Part shown: positions 49,061-60,549 of the stretch, in pieces
Position numbering within the stretch: position 1 is the first letter of the stretch
Layout of the letters: every line of letters starts with the position of its first letter
Source: Capillidium heterosporum
Lineage: Eukaryota > Entomophthoromycota > Entomophthoromycetes > Entomophthorales > Capillidiaceae
Length of the DNA: 64,000 nucleotides
Assembly (NCBI GenBank): GCA_016630905.1
Contig: WBMQ01000011.1
Coordinates: 1 to 64,000 of the forward strand
Direction of reading: 5' to 3'
Made by a program: the position numbers and the translations under genes
The notes under the pieces: model-generated
The model's input: only the letters and a program-made list of their open reading frames with translations
Databases searched by the model: none
What the model was told of the DNA's origin: nothing

Positions 49061-49300
49061 TTTATAACTAGATAATTAAATTTCTATTTATAATTAACTA
49101 CTTTATAGGCTACTTAAAGTTTTACTAAGCTTAGCTAAAAAATATATATACTAATTTAAACTACTATTAATAAGTTTATTATTACTAAGCCTTAATATCT
49201 AATATTCTGCTATTATTAGTAAATATTTCTAAATAATTATTAAAGCTAAAAAAAATAAAGATAATAATATTTAATATAAAGTATATTTAAAATTAAAATA
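49060..49300. repeat. Unassigned repeat shared with 56.34-56.50 kb
   Basis: Shares the order TTTCTATTTATAATTAACTA ... AATAAGTTTATTATTAC ... TTTCTAAATAATTATT with the segment preceding the family A LTR at 56508. In both places it lies next to LTR copies. Its nature is unknown. Confidence 0.5.
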
Positions 49301-49305
49301 GCTAT

Positions 49306-49950
49306 TGTTGGAAAACATTTATAAAAAATGCTTATTAGCTAGAATTAGCCAAAAAATAATAGTAGCTAAAGCTTTATAAAAGTTAAAAATATTAACTATA
49401 AGGTTATATATAAAAAAAGCTTATACTTGTAGTTTAATTTAAAGATAGTAGGCAGATAGGAATACTTTAAAAATAACTATTAAACTAAAAAGCATAGTTA
49501 GGTTCATTAGTTTAAAAAGGTTTTAAAGTTTAGTTCAGATTAATTTAGTTTAAGTTAAAGTAACTTTCTACTATAAAGGAATACTAATTATTAGTTTTAT
49601 ATTATACTATATAGAAAGTCTATACTGTACTAATAGCAAAAAAAAATTAAATGATTTAGTATATTGATTTAATAATTACTTTATCTACTACTAAATTTAT
49701 TATAGGTCTTATATAAGTAACTTATTCTTAGTAGTTAGTACTCTAAATACTATTAATTAGTGTTTTTTCTAATTTATTAGTAATATTATTTTTCTTATTT
49801 TTTAAGTATTTATTATTAATTTAAGAAATGCTAAAATTAGTTTAAAAATAGTTAATACTAAATAAAATACTTAATTTATACTAAAGAAAAAAGAACTTTT
49901 AGCATTATTATAATTAATGTTAAATTAGTAATTTATATATCTAAAATATA
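49306..49950 (+). mobile_element. Solo-LTR-like repeat, family C, copy 2
   Basis: Begins TGTTGGAAAACATTTATAAA at 49306 and aligns with family C at 46125 and (inverted) 56813-57462. The first 460 bp are clear; the last part is uncertain. A decayed fossil without coding sequence. Confidence 0.65.
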
Positions 49951-49989
49951 AAACTAAATTTTAATTACTAAGTAATACTATAGTTAATT

Positions 49990-50288
49990 AAAAGGATTTC
50001 TTTATACTATAGTTATTTCTAATAGCCTAATCTGTTTTGTTTATAAAAAAGTATTGTTTTTAGTTAGCCTTTTAGTTATTAAAATATATAAATATGTAGT
50101 TTAACTTTTATATTCTTTTAACTTATTTTATTTAAACTTTTTTTAGTTTTTTTAAACTTATCTTTAGATAATTTATACTACTAATACTATAGTTAGTATT
50201 AGTTTTACTATTCTAACCTTTTACATTATATATTTTTATTATAATACTATTATTAATTAAATTTACCAGTATCTTTTTAAATCTTATA
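49990..50288 (+). mobile_element. 3' part of a family A LTR
   Basis: Matches the last 300 bp of the 45-kb LTR and ends in CTTATA at 50288. The 5' part is missing. A strongly transition-mutated fossil. Confidence 0.65.
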
Positions 50289-50929
50289 ATAAATATATAT
50301 CATTTATATAAGATTTATGGTAAACTTAGTAGTAGATTATATAATTATTAAATAAATATTTAACTATTAGCTTAAACTTTTAGTTAAATAGGTTTAGCTA
50401 AATTTAATAAATTCTTTAGCATAGAATAAATTATATACATTATATTATAAGTTAACTAATATAGATGTAGCAATTGCTTTAAAATAAAATATATTATAAA
50501 AGCTATATTTCTATAATACTTTTAGCTAAAAATCCTTAAAGCATTTAATTTAAGTAATTTAAGCTTAAATTTATAATTAAAGTAAACTTAAAAAAAGGTT
50601 TTTAATAAACTAACTTAAAATTTTTCTTTTTTTCTATTAATAAAAGTAATTTAAAAACTTTTTTCTTTTTCTTTTATTTTTCTTTTATTTTCTTTTGTTT
50701 TATTTATTTTTTTCATTTTTAATATGTTTTTTATTTTTTTAACCTATTTATATATTTTTTTCTCTTCTTTCTTTTTTCTTTCTTTTTCTTTTATTATATA
50801 TACTATAAATATAAAATAAAGTATAATTTAGAAGTTTGTAAGTAAGCTTTTTTTTAATAAACTAAAAAGTATATATTTTAATTATTATTATTTACTTTTA
50901 TATTTTAGACTTATTTTCTTTATAGAATA

Positions 50930-52141
50930 TCAACTTAACTTTTTAGCTAAGTTATATTTCAAACATCAGGTTAGTTTTTTATAGTTAGCTTATATTTATA
51001 CTATATTTTAATAATATACTTTAGATTATAAACTTTATCTTTTACTAAAGACTTACTTTAATTACTAGATAACTAGTTTTACTATACTAATTAGCTATAT
51101 AAATCATTGGATCTAAACTTTAAAAGTAGACTACTATAACTAAAACATATATCTACCTTTTTGTAAAAAAAATATTTATTTATATATTAGTAAGTTATGA
51201 CTATTCCTAAAGCTATAATATATATATTATACCTTTTATATAAGAAGGAACTAGTTTTTCTAAGGATTAAAGATTTCAAAAACATAAAGGATTTTGGTAT
51301 TTTAGTATTTTATAGTTTAAGGTCTTTAAGGTTTTAAGATTGTATATTAAATTAGATTAGTTTTTTAAACATTTAAAGATTTTTAGCTAGTAGTTTTACA
51401 GAAATTGAGAATTTTTAGTACTTTTATTAGTTGTAGAAAAATTAACTGTATCTATATTAGTTAGCCTGCAATACAACCTACAATATAATATATATTGGCT
51501 AGTTGCCCTTGCTAAGTGTCTAACCACTAGTTAGGACTTTTAGTTGATTGGGTTTGGCTGAACTTGGTAAGTCCTTTGGCATGGAACATGATATATGTAT
51601 TGTGTTGTAAGCTAACTAATATAGATACAGTTAATTTTTCTACAACTAATAAAAGTACTAAAAATTCTCAATCCCTGAAAAACCACTAGCTAAGAACCTT
51701 TTGACATTTAATAAAACTAATCCAACTTAATATACAATCTTAGAACCTTAAAAACCTCAAACCACAAAATACCAAAATCCTCTATATTCTCCAATTCCTT
51801 AATCCTCTGAAAAACCTTCTTTTTTTCCTGTCTGAAAGGTATGATATATATATCATAGCTTTGGGGATAGTCATAACTTACTGATATGTAAGTGGATATT
51901 TCTTCTGCAAAAGGGTAGGTATATGTTCTGGTTGCAGTAGTCCACCCTTGAAGTTCAGATCTAATGATTCATACAGCTGATTAGTATAATAGAACTGGTC
52001 ATCTAGTGATTAAAGTGAGTCTTCAGTAAGAGATAAAGTTTATAACCCAAAGCACATTGTTGGGACATAGTATAAATATAAGCTGACTATGAAAAACTAA
52101 CTTGATGTTCGAAATACAACTTAGCTGAAGAGCTAAGTTGA
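50930..52141. repeat. 1.2-kb imperfect palindrome (foldback structure)
   Basis: The left arm (50930 to about 51,495) is the reverse complement of the right arm (about 51,575-52,141), over about 560 bp, with nearly constant centre (51,535-51,538). Landmarks include TCAACTTA at the left tip versus TAAGTTGA at the right tip, and GTTAGC at 51460-51465 versus GCTAAC at 51611-51616. The arms differ almost only by transitions, and nearly all mutations to T/A are in the left arm. Each tip carries a small hairpin (CAACTTAGCT-cttc-AGCTAAGTTG in the better arm). The centre is the roughly 80-100 bp terminal core of the family. Confidence 0.88.
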
Positions 52142-52259
52142 CAATATATATATCATATTCTATGCTAAAGAACTTACTAAGTTTAGCCAAACCTAATTGA
52201 TTAGAAGTTTTAGCCAGTAGTTAGATACTTAGTAAGGGTAACTAGCAAATATATAATAA
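51495..52259. mobile_element. Short non-autonomous DNA-transposon-like element with ~110-bp terminal inverted repeats
   Basis: The left end starts TTGGCTAGTTGCCCTTGCTA at 51495. The right end, read in reverse complement from 52259, starts TTTGCTAGTTACCCTTACTA, and the match continues for about 110 bp on both sides. TATA flanks both ends, so a TA-type target duplication is possible. The inner 540 bp contains no open frame. Length is about 765 bp, like a MITE. The same terminal core occurs many more times in the window. It forms the right-hand two thirds of the palindrome structure, so the left arm is a partial inverted second copy. Confidence 0.7.
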
Positions 52260-52484
52260 TAATTATAAAATCTAATATTAAGTCTAAAAACCAAACTTAC
52301 ATTTTTAATATAAAATTAGTTTTAGGTAATCTAAGCAATTTTGTTATTAATTAAAATATATATTAATAAATTGTAAGTATTTAAAATATAAAAAAAATAA
52401 GTAACTATATAACTCTAAAATATTTTATTTATTAGTAGCTAAATTATAGGTTTTTTTAAAAATTAATATTTTAAATTATTTAAT

Positions 52485-52740
52485 ACTTTCTTTTACTATT
52501 AGTATAGTATAAATTTTCTATATAGTATAACTTAACTAAAAATTTGCATTTCTTTAAAACTAAAAGCTATATAAACCTAAACTAAACTAAAAAACTAAAT
52601 TAAACTAAATTTTAAAATATAATTTATAACTATAAATTATTATATTCCTTAGCCTTATAACTATAATTAAAATATTTTTATTTATTTAGTACCTTTAAAT
52701 TAAAGTTTAAGTATAAGTTTCCTTTTTATAGAAATGTTAG
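52485..52740 (-). mobile_element. Partial family C LTR, inverted
   Basis: Matches family C in reverse complement (order TTTTACTATTAGTATAGTAT, then CTTAGCCTTATAACTATA). An old fossil fragment with approximate edges. Confidence 0.5.
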
Positions 52741-53465
52741 GCTAGGCTTAAAATAAGCTAACATAGTAGTGATTATATTAATAAAACTAAAAAGCTTAAT
52801 ACTATTGCTTTAATAGCTAATATTTTAGTAGTAATCTAAATCTAAAGTTAGTTTATAAAGACAAATAAGACCACAATTATAATAAAGCTAAGAAAAGTAG
52901 TAATATTCATCAGGTTTTAGTATTTAATCCTATTTAATCAGCTTTAATCCTAATTTTAAGCAATTTTAATCTAATACTATTTTGTAAATCCTAAGCTAAT
53001 TCTAAGCTATCCTTAATCTAATAGTATTTTATATATAAACTTTAGGCTACTTTAAGTTGGTAATATTCTAGTTTGATTTTTAGCTAATTTAATATTTATA
53101 GAAAATTAGCTCTAACAATATGTAGTAATTATAATAAGTGGAAATCAAAATGTTTATTATAAAATAACTATTTATTAAAAAGTTATAAGTCAGAAAAGTT
53201 TATATAAAGGTAAAAAACAAAGATAATAAAATATTAAAGATGCTAATAGCTAGTACTTTATTAGACAGATGATTTATATCCATTATACTTTAAAGGTAGA
53301 TTAGAAGAATTTATTTATAATATATTATAGCCTAATATAATAATTATTATTTAGTTTAAGCAGAAACTTTGCTCTTTTATAATTAATTATTAAATAACTA
53401 AAACCTAATCTATTGTAGGATTAAAAATAGTATTAAAACTAAAGTTTATATAGCTAAAAGAGTTA
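52741..53465. other. AT-rich sequence, unassigned
   Basis: No gene and no clear member of the repeat families seen elsewhere. The stretch 52,920-53,040 contains several loose repeats of TTTAATCCTA-like and CTAAGCTAATTCTAAGCTAT-like words. Confidence 0.4.
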
Positions 53466-53469
53466 TCAA

Positions 53470-53605
53470 GCTGATTCTTTAAAGAAACTATCTAAGGTTT
53501 TATTATACTTTTTATCTAACCTTTTTAGCCTTTATAAAGTACTAGTTATTATAGCAATCTAGCTACCTCTTATTAATAAGCATTTTTAGTAAATGTTTTT
53601 TAATA
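53470..53605 (-). mobile_element. 5' end fragment of family C LTR, inverted
   Basis: Reverse complement matches the first 130 bp of family C (AAACATTTACTAAAAATGCT...). A fossil fragment followed directly by an arm of the terminal-inverted-repeat family. Confidence 0.5.
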
Positions 53606-53880
53606 TATAGACTAGCTAATATATATATAATTAAATCTTTTACAACTAATAAAAATATTTAAAACTTAACTTTTATAAAACTATTAACTAAAAATATTTA
53701 AATATTTAATTAAACTAACTAGCTAAAATTTATAATCTTAAAATACTAAAGATCTTAATAAATATAATCTAAAAGATCCAAATTTGTTTACTAAAAATAT
53801 TTTTTCTATATAAGTCTTAATATATATTATTGGCTAATTGCTTTTGCTAAATGTTTAACTATTAGTTAAAAATATATAAA
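53605..53880. repeat. Fragments of the terminal-inverted-repeat family
   Basis: The stretch 53,605-53,770 matches the right arm of the palindrome (51,611-51,790). The stretch 53,830-53,880 matches the start of the terminal core (TATTGGCTAATTGCTTTTGC). Both are strongly decayed. Confidence 0.5.
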
Positions 53881-54004
53881 TATTTATTTAGACTAATTTT
53901 ATAAAAATACTTTAAATCCTTCAAAAACTCTTTATATTCTTTTTATCTCTAAGCTTTAATATATATATTATAGCTTAAAAGATAATTTTAATTTAGTATC
54001 CTAT

Positions 54005-54892
54005 ATTGGCTAGTTGCTCTTACTAAGTGTTTGACTACTAGCTTGGACTTTCAATCAAGTAGATTTAGCTAAACTTGATAAGTCCTTCAGTATAGAACAT
54101 AATATATATATTATATTGTAGGCTGACTAATATAGATACAGCAACTATTTTACAATTAAATCTAATATAAAAGCTTTATTCTTGCAACACTTCTGGTTAA
54201 AACCCTTAAAATGTTATAATCAACCTAACCTAAACTTAATCTATAATTAGAGCAAACTCAAAAGAAAGGTCTTAAACAATTCTAATAAACTGATTTAGAA
54301 ACTTTCTTTTCCTTTATTAATGAAAGCAATCCAAAAACTCTTTTTCTTTCCTTTTTATTCTTTTACTGTTTTTTTTGTCCTTCTATATGTTTCTTCTTGT
54401 TTAGTAGTTTGTTTCCATTTTTGTTCTCTTTTTATTCTCTCTCTCTTTTTTCTCTTTCTGTCTATTTTTTCTTCCTTTTTTTCTTTCTCTCTCTCTGTCT
54501 TATATAGTAGATCCAAAACAAGGTATAATTTGGAGGCTTGTTAGTGATCTCTTTTCTTAATAAACTAGAAAGTTACTATCCTAATTACTACTGTCTACTT
54601 CTACATTTTGGCCTTACTTTCTCTGCAAGTCAACTATTAGAAAATCTAGCATTAAGTCCAAAATCCTAAACTTACCTTCTTAATAAAAAATTGGTCTTAG
54701 GTAATTTGAGCACTTTACTATTAGTTAGAATGTATACTAATGAATGGTAGGTATTTCAAAGTACAGAAATGAATATATAACTATATCATCCCAAAATACT
54801 CTGTCCAATAGTAGCCAAATCATAGGTTTCTTACAAAAAATAAATGTTCTAATATTTAATACTCAGCTTAGCCTAAAAGCTAAGTTGACATC
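54005..54892 (+). repeat. Pyrimidine-tract repeat, family B, copy 3 (best preserved)
   Basis: About 890 bp. It starts with the terminal core TATTGGCTAGTTGCTCTTAC and contains a pyrimidine-rich tract at about 54,300-54,505 with CT runs. It ends in AGCTAAGTTGACA at 54892, the same words as the right tip of the palindrome. It is less AT-shifted than copies 1 and 2. The 74-codon frame at 54320-54544 is low-complexity translation of the tract. It shares its ends with the 765-bp terminal-inverted-repeat element, so the two are probably length variants of one family. Confidence 0.75.
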
Positions 54893-55119
54893 TTATAAGT
54901 ATATTTTTCTTTTTTTAACTAAAGGTAGATATATACTTTAGTTATATTAGTTTACTATCAAGATAGAATTTAATAGTTTGTACTTAAAAAGAATAATTAA
55001 TTTTAAATAAAGTTAAGTAGATTGGAGGTTAATTAGTGTAATATAAATAGTATATATAGTAGTTTAGATTAAGTATTTTATCTTTCATTAATAATTTACT
55101 TTAAAGTATTTTTATTAAA

Positions 55120-55420
55120 GTATAGTAAATTATAAGTTACTTATAAAAAATAATTAGATACTTAATATACAACTTTTTTAAAAAGTTAATTTAATATAAA
55201 TTATAGCTTAAAAAAAAGCTATAACTTAGTTATATATAAGATTTCTTTTACTAATAAAGAAATAATAGTATATAGCCTATAATACTTTATTATATAGCAA
55301 TACTATTATAGATTACTTATAAAAAATAATAATTTAATTATTAACTTAAGCTTTTAGTTAAATAGGTTTAGATAAACATAATAAATTTACTATAAAATAA
55401 AATATATATACTATATATTT
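55120..55420. repeat. Repeat shared in inverse orientation with ~63.0 kb, plus core fragment
   Basis: The stretch 55,250-55,330 (CTATAATACTTTATTATATA...) is the inverse of 63,020-63,090. The stretch 55,335-55,410 is a degraded terminal core of the inverted-repeat family. Age and limits are unclear. Confidence 0.45.
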
Positions 55421-55559
55421 AAATAAGAAAGTTCAGTTAAAAGTTTTAATAAGGTTTATAAATAATTAATAAAAAAGCAATATACTATTAATTTAAAAGT
55501 AAAATAATAGCAATTTATAAGCTTTATATATTAGATAATATATTTTTAGTAATAAATAT

Positions 55560-56060
55560 AGTATTAATATTTAGACAAATTAATAGGCTATATTAGTTAT
55601 AATTAGTATAGTATTTGCTTTTATTTATATTAATATTATATAATTTAGGCTTAGCTAAAATTAAACTAAATTTCTAAGATTAAATTTAAATTTAAATCTA
55701 ATAATTATAAGGTTTAGAAAACTGCTGCTAAATTTAATTAAAATATAGTAAATTAGAAAAGTAAAGCTATAATTTATTATTATATTGATAATAAAAGCCT
55801 AAACTTTTTAAATAGTAGATTAGATAGCTAAGTAAAAAAGGTATCTTATAAAAAGTATTTATATAATAGTAGTTATATTCTAATTTTAAAAAGGGATAGA
55901 ATAGATAAATTAAAACTTGGATATAAACTAAAACTAAATAAAAAGCCTATTAGGTAGTAGTTAAGTAATAATTAATACTATAGTATTTAAATCAAAAATA
56001 AAAGTTAGCTAGTAAGTTAATATTAACTTAAAAAGGCTAATTATATTAATAATATTAGTT
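55560..56060. repeat. Paralogue of the 45-kb unit, without LTR insert
   Basis: Aligns across the family A insertion site of 45,162-45,871 without the 700-bp LTR, giving independent proof that the LTR was inserted. AT-rich, with no open frame. Confidence 0.55.
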
Positions 56061-56507
56061 ACTTAAAAAGTTAAGATCCAAAAGTAGCAAAAATTGTTAA
56101 AGGATAATAAAAGATAAGAAGAATAAATAAACTAGGCTATATAATATTACTATACTAAAGCAAAAGTATAAGTAAAAACAAAACTTTATTTAAAAATTAA
56201 GAAATAAAATTAAGCTGCTAAAAACAACTATAATTAAAAAGAAAAAATAAGTAATAGCTATAAAATAGTAAGATATAGTATTATTAAAGTACCTACTTTA
56301 AATAGTAATAAAGAGGATTTAAATACCTCTTTAATATTTTAGTAGTAGTTATAACAAAAAAATTAGATTTTTATTTATAATTAACTACTTATAGATTAAT
56401 TAAGATTATATTAAGACTAATAAGCTTATTATTGCTAAAACTTTAGTAATCAATAATTTGCTATTAATAGTAAAGATTTCTAAATAATTATTGAAACTAG
56501 AAAAAAA

Positions 56508-57844
56508 TGTAATAGTTTTAATTATTATAAAGTTAGTAACCTATTTTTTATACTATTAGTATACTACTTTTTTGTTTTATTTTTTAAACTTTTTATTTTC
56601 CACTTATAACTACTTTTAATTAAAAATATAGTTTACTTATTAGATATTTTTGACTATTATTTTCTATTTTTAGTCCAGCTATAATTTACAAATTTCAACT
56701 CTTATTAGATAGTACCTAGATATTAAAACTTTAATAACTAACTAATAGCATCAATATACTAAAAGGGTATTTAAACTTTTAAAATACTATTAAAAGCTAA
56801 TATCTTAATAATTATAAGGAAATATTTCTAAATCAGCTGTAGTTTCATCCTATAAACCAAATTTAAATTTAGAAATGCTTTTGTAATAGGAATTAAGTGA
56901 TTAACTCTGCATTAATTATGTTTTAATCCTTATACTTTCTAAAGATCATAATTATCTTTTAAAAAAACCAAATGAATTTTAATACTAAAGTTTAAATAAA
57001 TACTAATTACTAGTATTCTAAGTACCAACTACTAAAGACAAGTTACCTATATAAGTCCTATATTAAACTTAGTAGTAGGCTAAGTAATTATTAAATAAAC
57101 ATATTAAGCATTTGATTTTTTTTGCTATTAGTATAGTATAGACTTCCTATATAATGTAATTGAAACTAATAATTTGTATCTTTTTAAGACCAAAAGTTGT
57201 ATTACTCTAACTTGAATCAATAGCCTAAACTGAACTGAATCTGAAAACTTAAGCTAAACAATGGATTTGACTATATTCCTTAGTCTTATAGCTATAGTTG
57301 GAGTAGTTTTATTTACTTACTATCTTTAGATCAAACTTTAGGCATAATTATCCTTTTTATATAACCTTTGTGTCAACTTTCTTAGCCTTTATAAAGTACT
57401 AGCTACTATTACTACCTAGTTAACTCCTACTAGTAAGCATTCTTAGTAGATGTTTCTAAATAACAATATTCTACTTTACTATTTTTAAATAGCTATTACT
57501 TACCTTTTAATCATAACTATTAACTATAACTGTTACAACAACCTAATTTTGTTTTTCTTATAGCTGTTTCTAACAGCCTGATCTATTTTACTTACAAATA
57601 AAGTATTGTTCCTGGTCAGTCTTTTAGTTATTAGATTATACAAATATATAGTTCAACTTTTATATCCTCTTAGCTCACTCTGTTCAAGCTTTCTTTGCTT
57701 CCCTTTAGACTTACCTCCTTTAGGTAATTCATATTACCAATGCTATAGTTGGCATTGGTTCTACTATCCCAACCTTTCATGTCATACACTTCCATTATGA
57801 CACCATCATTAATTAGATCCAACAGCATCCCCTTGCACCTTACA
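56508..57844 (+). mobile_element. Family A solo LTR interrupted by a family C LTR
   Basis: The 5' end (TGTAATAG..., 56508) and 3' end (CCTTACA at 57844) match the 700-bp LTR at 45 kb. Without the 650-bp family C insert it measures about 687 bp. The 3' half is well preserved. No matching target duplication is visible at its outer ends, so one flank was probably rearranged. Its right end coincides with the end of the dense nested-repeat block. Confidence 0.75.
56813..57462 (-). mobile_element. Solo LTR, family C, copy 4, nested in family A
   Basis: 650 bp in inverted orientation. Flanking words ATAAT (56808-56812) and ACAAT (57463-57467) look like a 5-bp target duplication that later differed by a transition; the uninterrupted family A copy has ACAAC at this place. 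Read on its own strand it starts TATTTAGAAACATC and ends CCTTATA, decayed from TG...CA ends. No coding region. Younger than the family A LTR it sits in. Confidence 0.75.
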
Positions 57845-60040
57845 TATTCTCTAAAATATAAATGTCAAAAATAATATTTAAAGTAACTAACTTATTAATA
57901 AAAAGAATAGTATGGATTATAGCATTAGTTTATAAACTTGAAAGTTACATATCTATTATTAAGATTTAGTTAAATATATTTGTATATAACTATAATTTTC
58001 ATTTACTTTATACTACCTTGTTAATTTACTTGTCTAGTAAGAATAAAAATATAAATTAATTTAAAAGCTGGGTTTAAAACGAACAATCTTTTAATTATAC
58101 TTAAACCATCCTATTTAGCTTTATAGTCCAAAATTAGCTTGTAAAATAGGTTATTATTAAACAATACTTTTTTCTCTAAACTTATTTAATTAAAAGAACT
58201 AAACTATTTCTAAATAGTGCTATAATTAAAAATATTTTTTAAATAAAATAATTACTCTAATAAAATGAAGAATACAAAAGTAAATTAATTGTCAAAAATA
58301 TTAGATTAGATTTTTAAATGCAATTTACTAATTCAACTTACAAACTAGACTTTTTAACTAAAATATTGCAGTTTATAATAAAAGTAAGTGTTTGTAGTAG
58401 TATTAAATAATAATGACCCATTAATAGTAACATTTAAAATACAAAGTATATTTTATTTCCTACAGTATAATAGTATTAATAAGTTTATTATTTAAAGTTT
58501 TAGAGCAGTTTACTACTAGTGTACATTTTAATCTATAGAACAATATATCCAATAAATAAATATATTAAACAAAATACAAATAGAGTTTAAAGCTATATCT
58601 ACTAATAGTGCAATAAGTCAAATTAATTTAATAATAATGTAGATTAAGCAAAAACACCCCAATTATTAAAATACATTTTCTAACAAATACTTATATTTAA
58701 TTCGAAGTACTATAATACTTTTGATATATATTCTTTAGCTAATATCTAAGTGAATATAGTTTATATTAAGATATACAATAGTAATTCAATTAGGCTTTAT
58801 TTAAATCTTATAGCTGCCTTGAATTACTTATTATATTCTTTAAATTTCGACTATATGTAATAGTTCCTTGATGTACTATTGATAAATTGCTTGCATTTTA
58901 ATAAAATGAACATTATTTTAAAGTGCATTATAGATTTTCAGATTAAAATACAAATAACATATACTCTAAATATATCTTGTAAAGTATAGCTTTAAAGGCT
59001 ATCTCAAATCTTATTTTTATAAACCTTGGATTATTTCTACAAATTGCTGTCTAATATATTCATTTAGTATTGTTTATTTTAAATATACTGATTAATTCTT
59101 TAAGTACAATTAAACGTACTATTAAATCTAAGTCTTTGGTTATAGATCAAACCACTAAACTATATTAGTTTAACGTTCAGCAATAATTGTTAAAGGTAGT
59201 TTAAGCTAAAAAATATTCTAGCAATTAGTATTTATAAAAATTAGTGAGTGCTTTTAAACTAAGTCTATTATGTATTATTGGCTTTAATGATTCTTATAAA
59301 TGTACAAAATTAATAAATGCACTTTAATATAATACTTGCTATTGAAAGATTATCCTGATCTTTTGCTAACGATACTTTGAGTTATATAATACATAATGTT
59401 GAATTGGTTTAGTATATTAATAAACAAGTAAATACAGACTAAATAATATATAAAGTAAATTATATTTAAAGGACTGTTGTAGAGAATAATCATAGATTTT
59501 ATAAACTATCTCCTTGTTAGTTTTGAAATAGCAGTGATTTTTAAGCCAACAATATTTTGAAAAGCATAGCTAGCATAATAAGTCTCTAACTTAAACTTTG
59601 CAAAAATACTAGTAATCAAAGAATTTAAGCAAAAACTACACTGGTAATAAATTACTAAAAGCTAGATAGCTTGCCAAAGAAAAAATTATACATAAATGAA
59701 TGCTTTTTAAATTGTGAATTAATATAATTGGTATCAAAAACCTAGCATAGCTTAAAGTTTAGAACTATTGTGCTTAGAAAGTTGATTAGTAATAAGTATT
59801 ATCAAGCGATGATATTGATTAAATTAAATATTACCGATAGTGTTTTGAACCTGTGGTTACAAATATATATAATTTAATAATTATTTGAAAAGTAAACTAT
59901 TATATTCAGATTTCTTGAATATTTTTTATATTCAGCCTTCAAAAAAGTGTTTGTGATCTAATTATTTTATTAAAGTTTGAAACTAAACATTTTAAGCTAG
60001 ATTATCAAAATTTTATTATTGGTACATAGTGTAAACTTAG
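57845..60040. other. AT-rich sequence without recognised repeats or genes
   Basis: About 2.2 kb with a more mixed word composition (more CAA and TTGA) than the nested-repeat block. I saw no gene, RNA gene or copy of the families described. It may be ordinary intergenic DNA or older decayed repeats. Confidence 0.45.
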
Positions 60041-60549
60041 CTAGAGAGTTAGTCGATATTGAATGGTCGAATGGTTTAAACTTTATCAAAAGTAATTCAC
60101 AATGGTGCCACTGTCTAGCAGAATACTGCAAATCCATTTTGTAACCTATTTCTTATTTCTACCACGCTTTGATTGAAAAGAATCAATCCATACGTTGTCA
60201 AGTGATGATTTTCCTCTGAGCTACGAAATATATATACTCTTGTACAGAAAGACAAGATTTCTCCATTCTGATTTAGATTTGGGATTTCGTGTTCAGGACT
60301 TTAGGATATATGATCGTAGATTTAAGTTGGTTAGTTTAATTAAACGTTTAAAGATTCCTAGCTAGTGTTTTTCCAGAGATAAAAGTTTCGAGTTTATTAT
60401 TGGTTAAGACAACTACCGCAACTATACTAGCCAGCCTACAACACGATACACATATCACATCCCATGCTGAAGGGTTCACCAAGTTCGGCCGAATCCAATC
60501 AATTGGAAATCTGAGCCAGTTGCCAGATACTTGGCAAGGGAACAGCCAA
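60040..60549 (-). repeat. GC-richer, little-mutated copy of the terminal-inverted-repeat family
   Basis: The right part (60,440-60,549) is the family's terminal core in inverted orientation, ending AGCCAA. It still contains CpG-rich words such as TTCGGCCGAA. The adjoining 60,195-60,440 matches the arm found at 51,611-51,870. The left part to about 60,040 has normal base composition but no match. No second terminal repeat is visible, so the copy is truncated. It stands out from the surrounding AT-rich DNA. Confidence 0.7.

Larger units (their letters stand above)
50355..52480 (+). repeat. Family B repeat, copy 2, interrupted by the palindromic insert
   Basis: The left part (about 50,355-50,925, including the pyrimidine tract at 50,650-50,810) and right part (about 52,270-52,480) line up with one continuous family B copy at 47,264-48,135. 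The 1.3-kb palindrome/TIR sequence between them is an insertion into this copy. Confidence 0.7.

Noticed and set aside
54320-54544. 74-codon Phe/Ser/Leu-rich frame
   Set aside because: Forward reading of the same pyrimidine tract in the best family B copy; low complexity.
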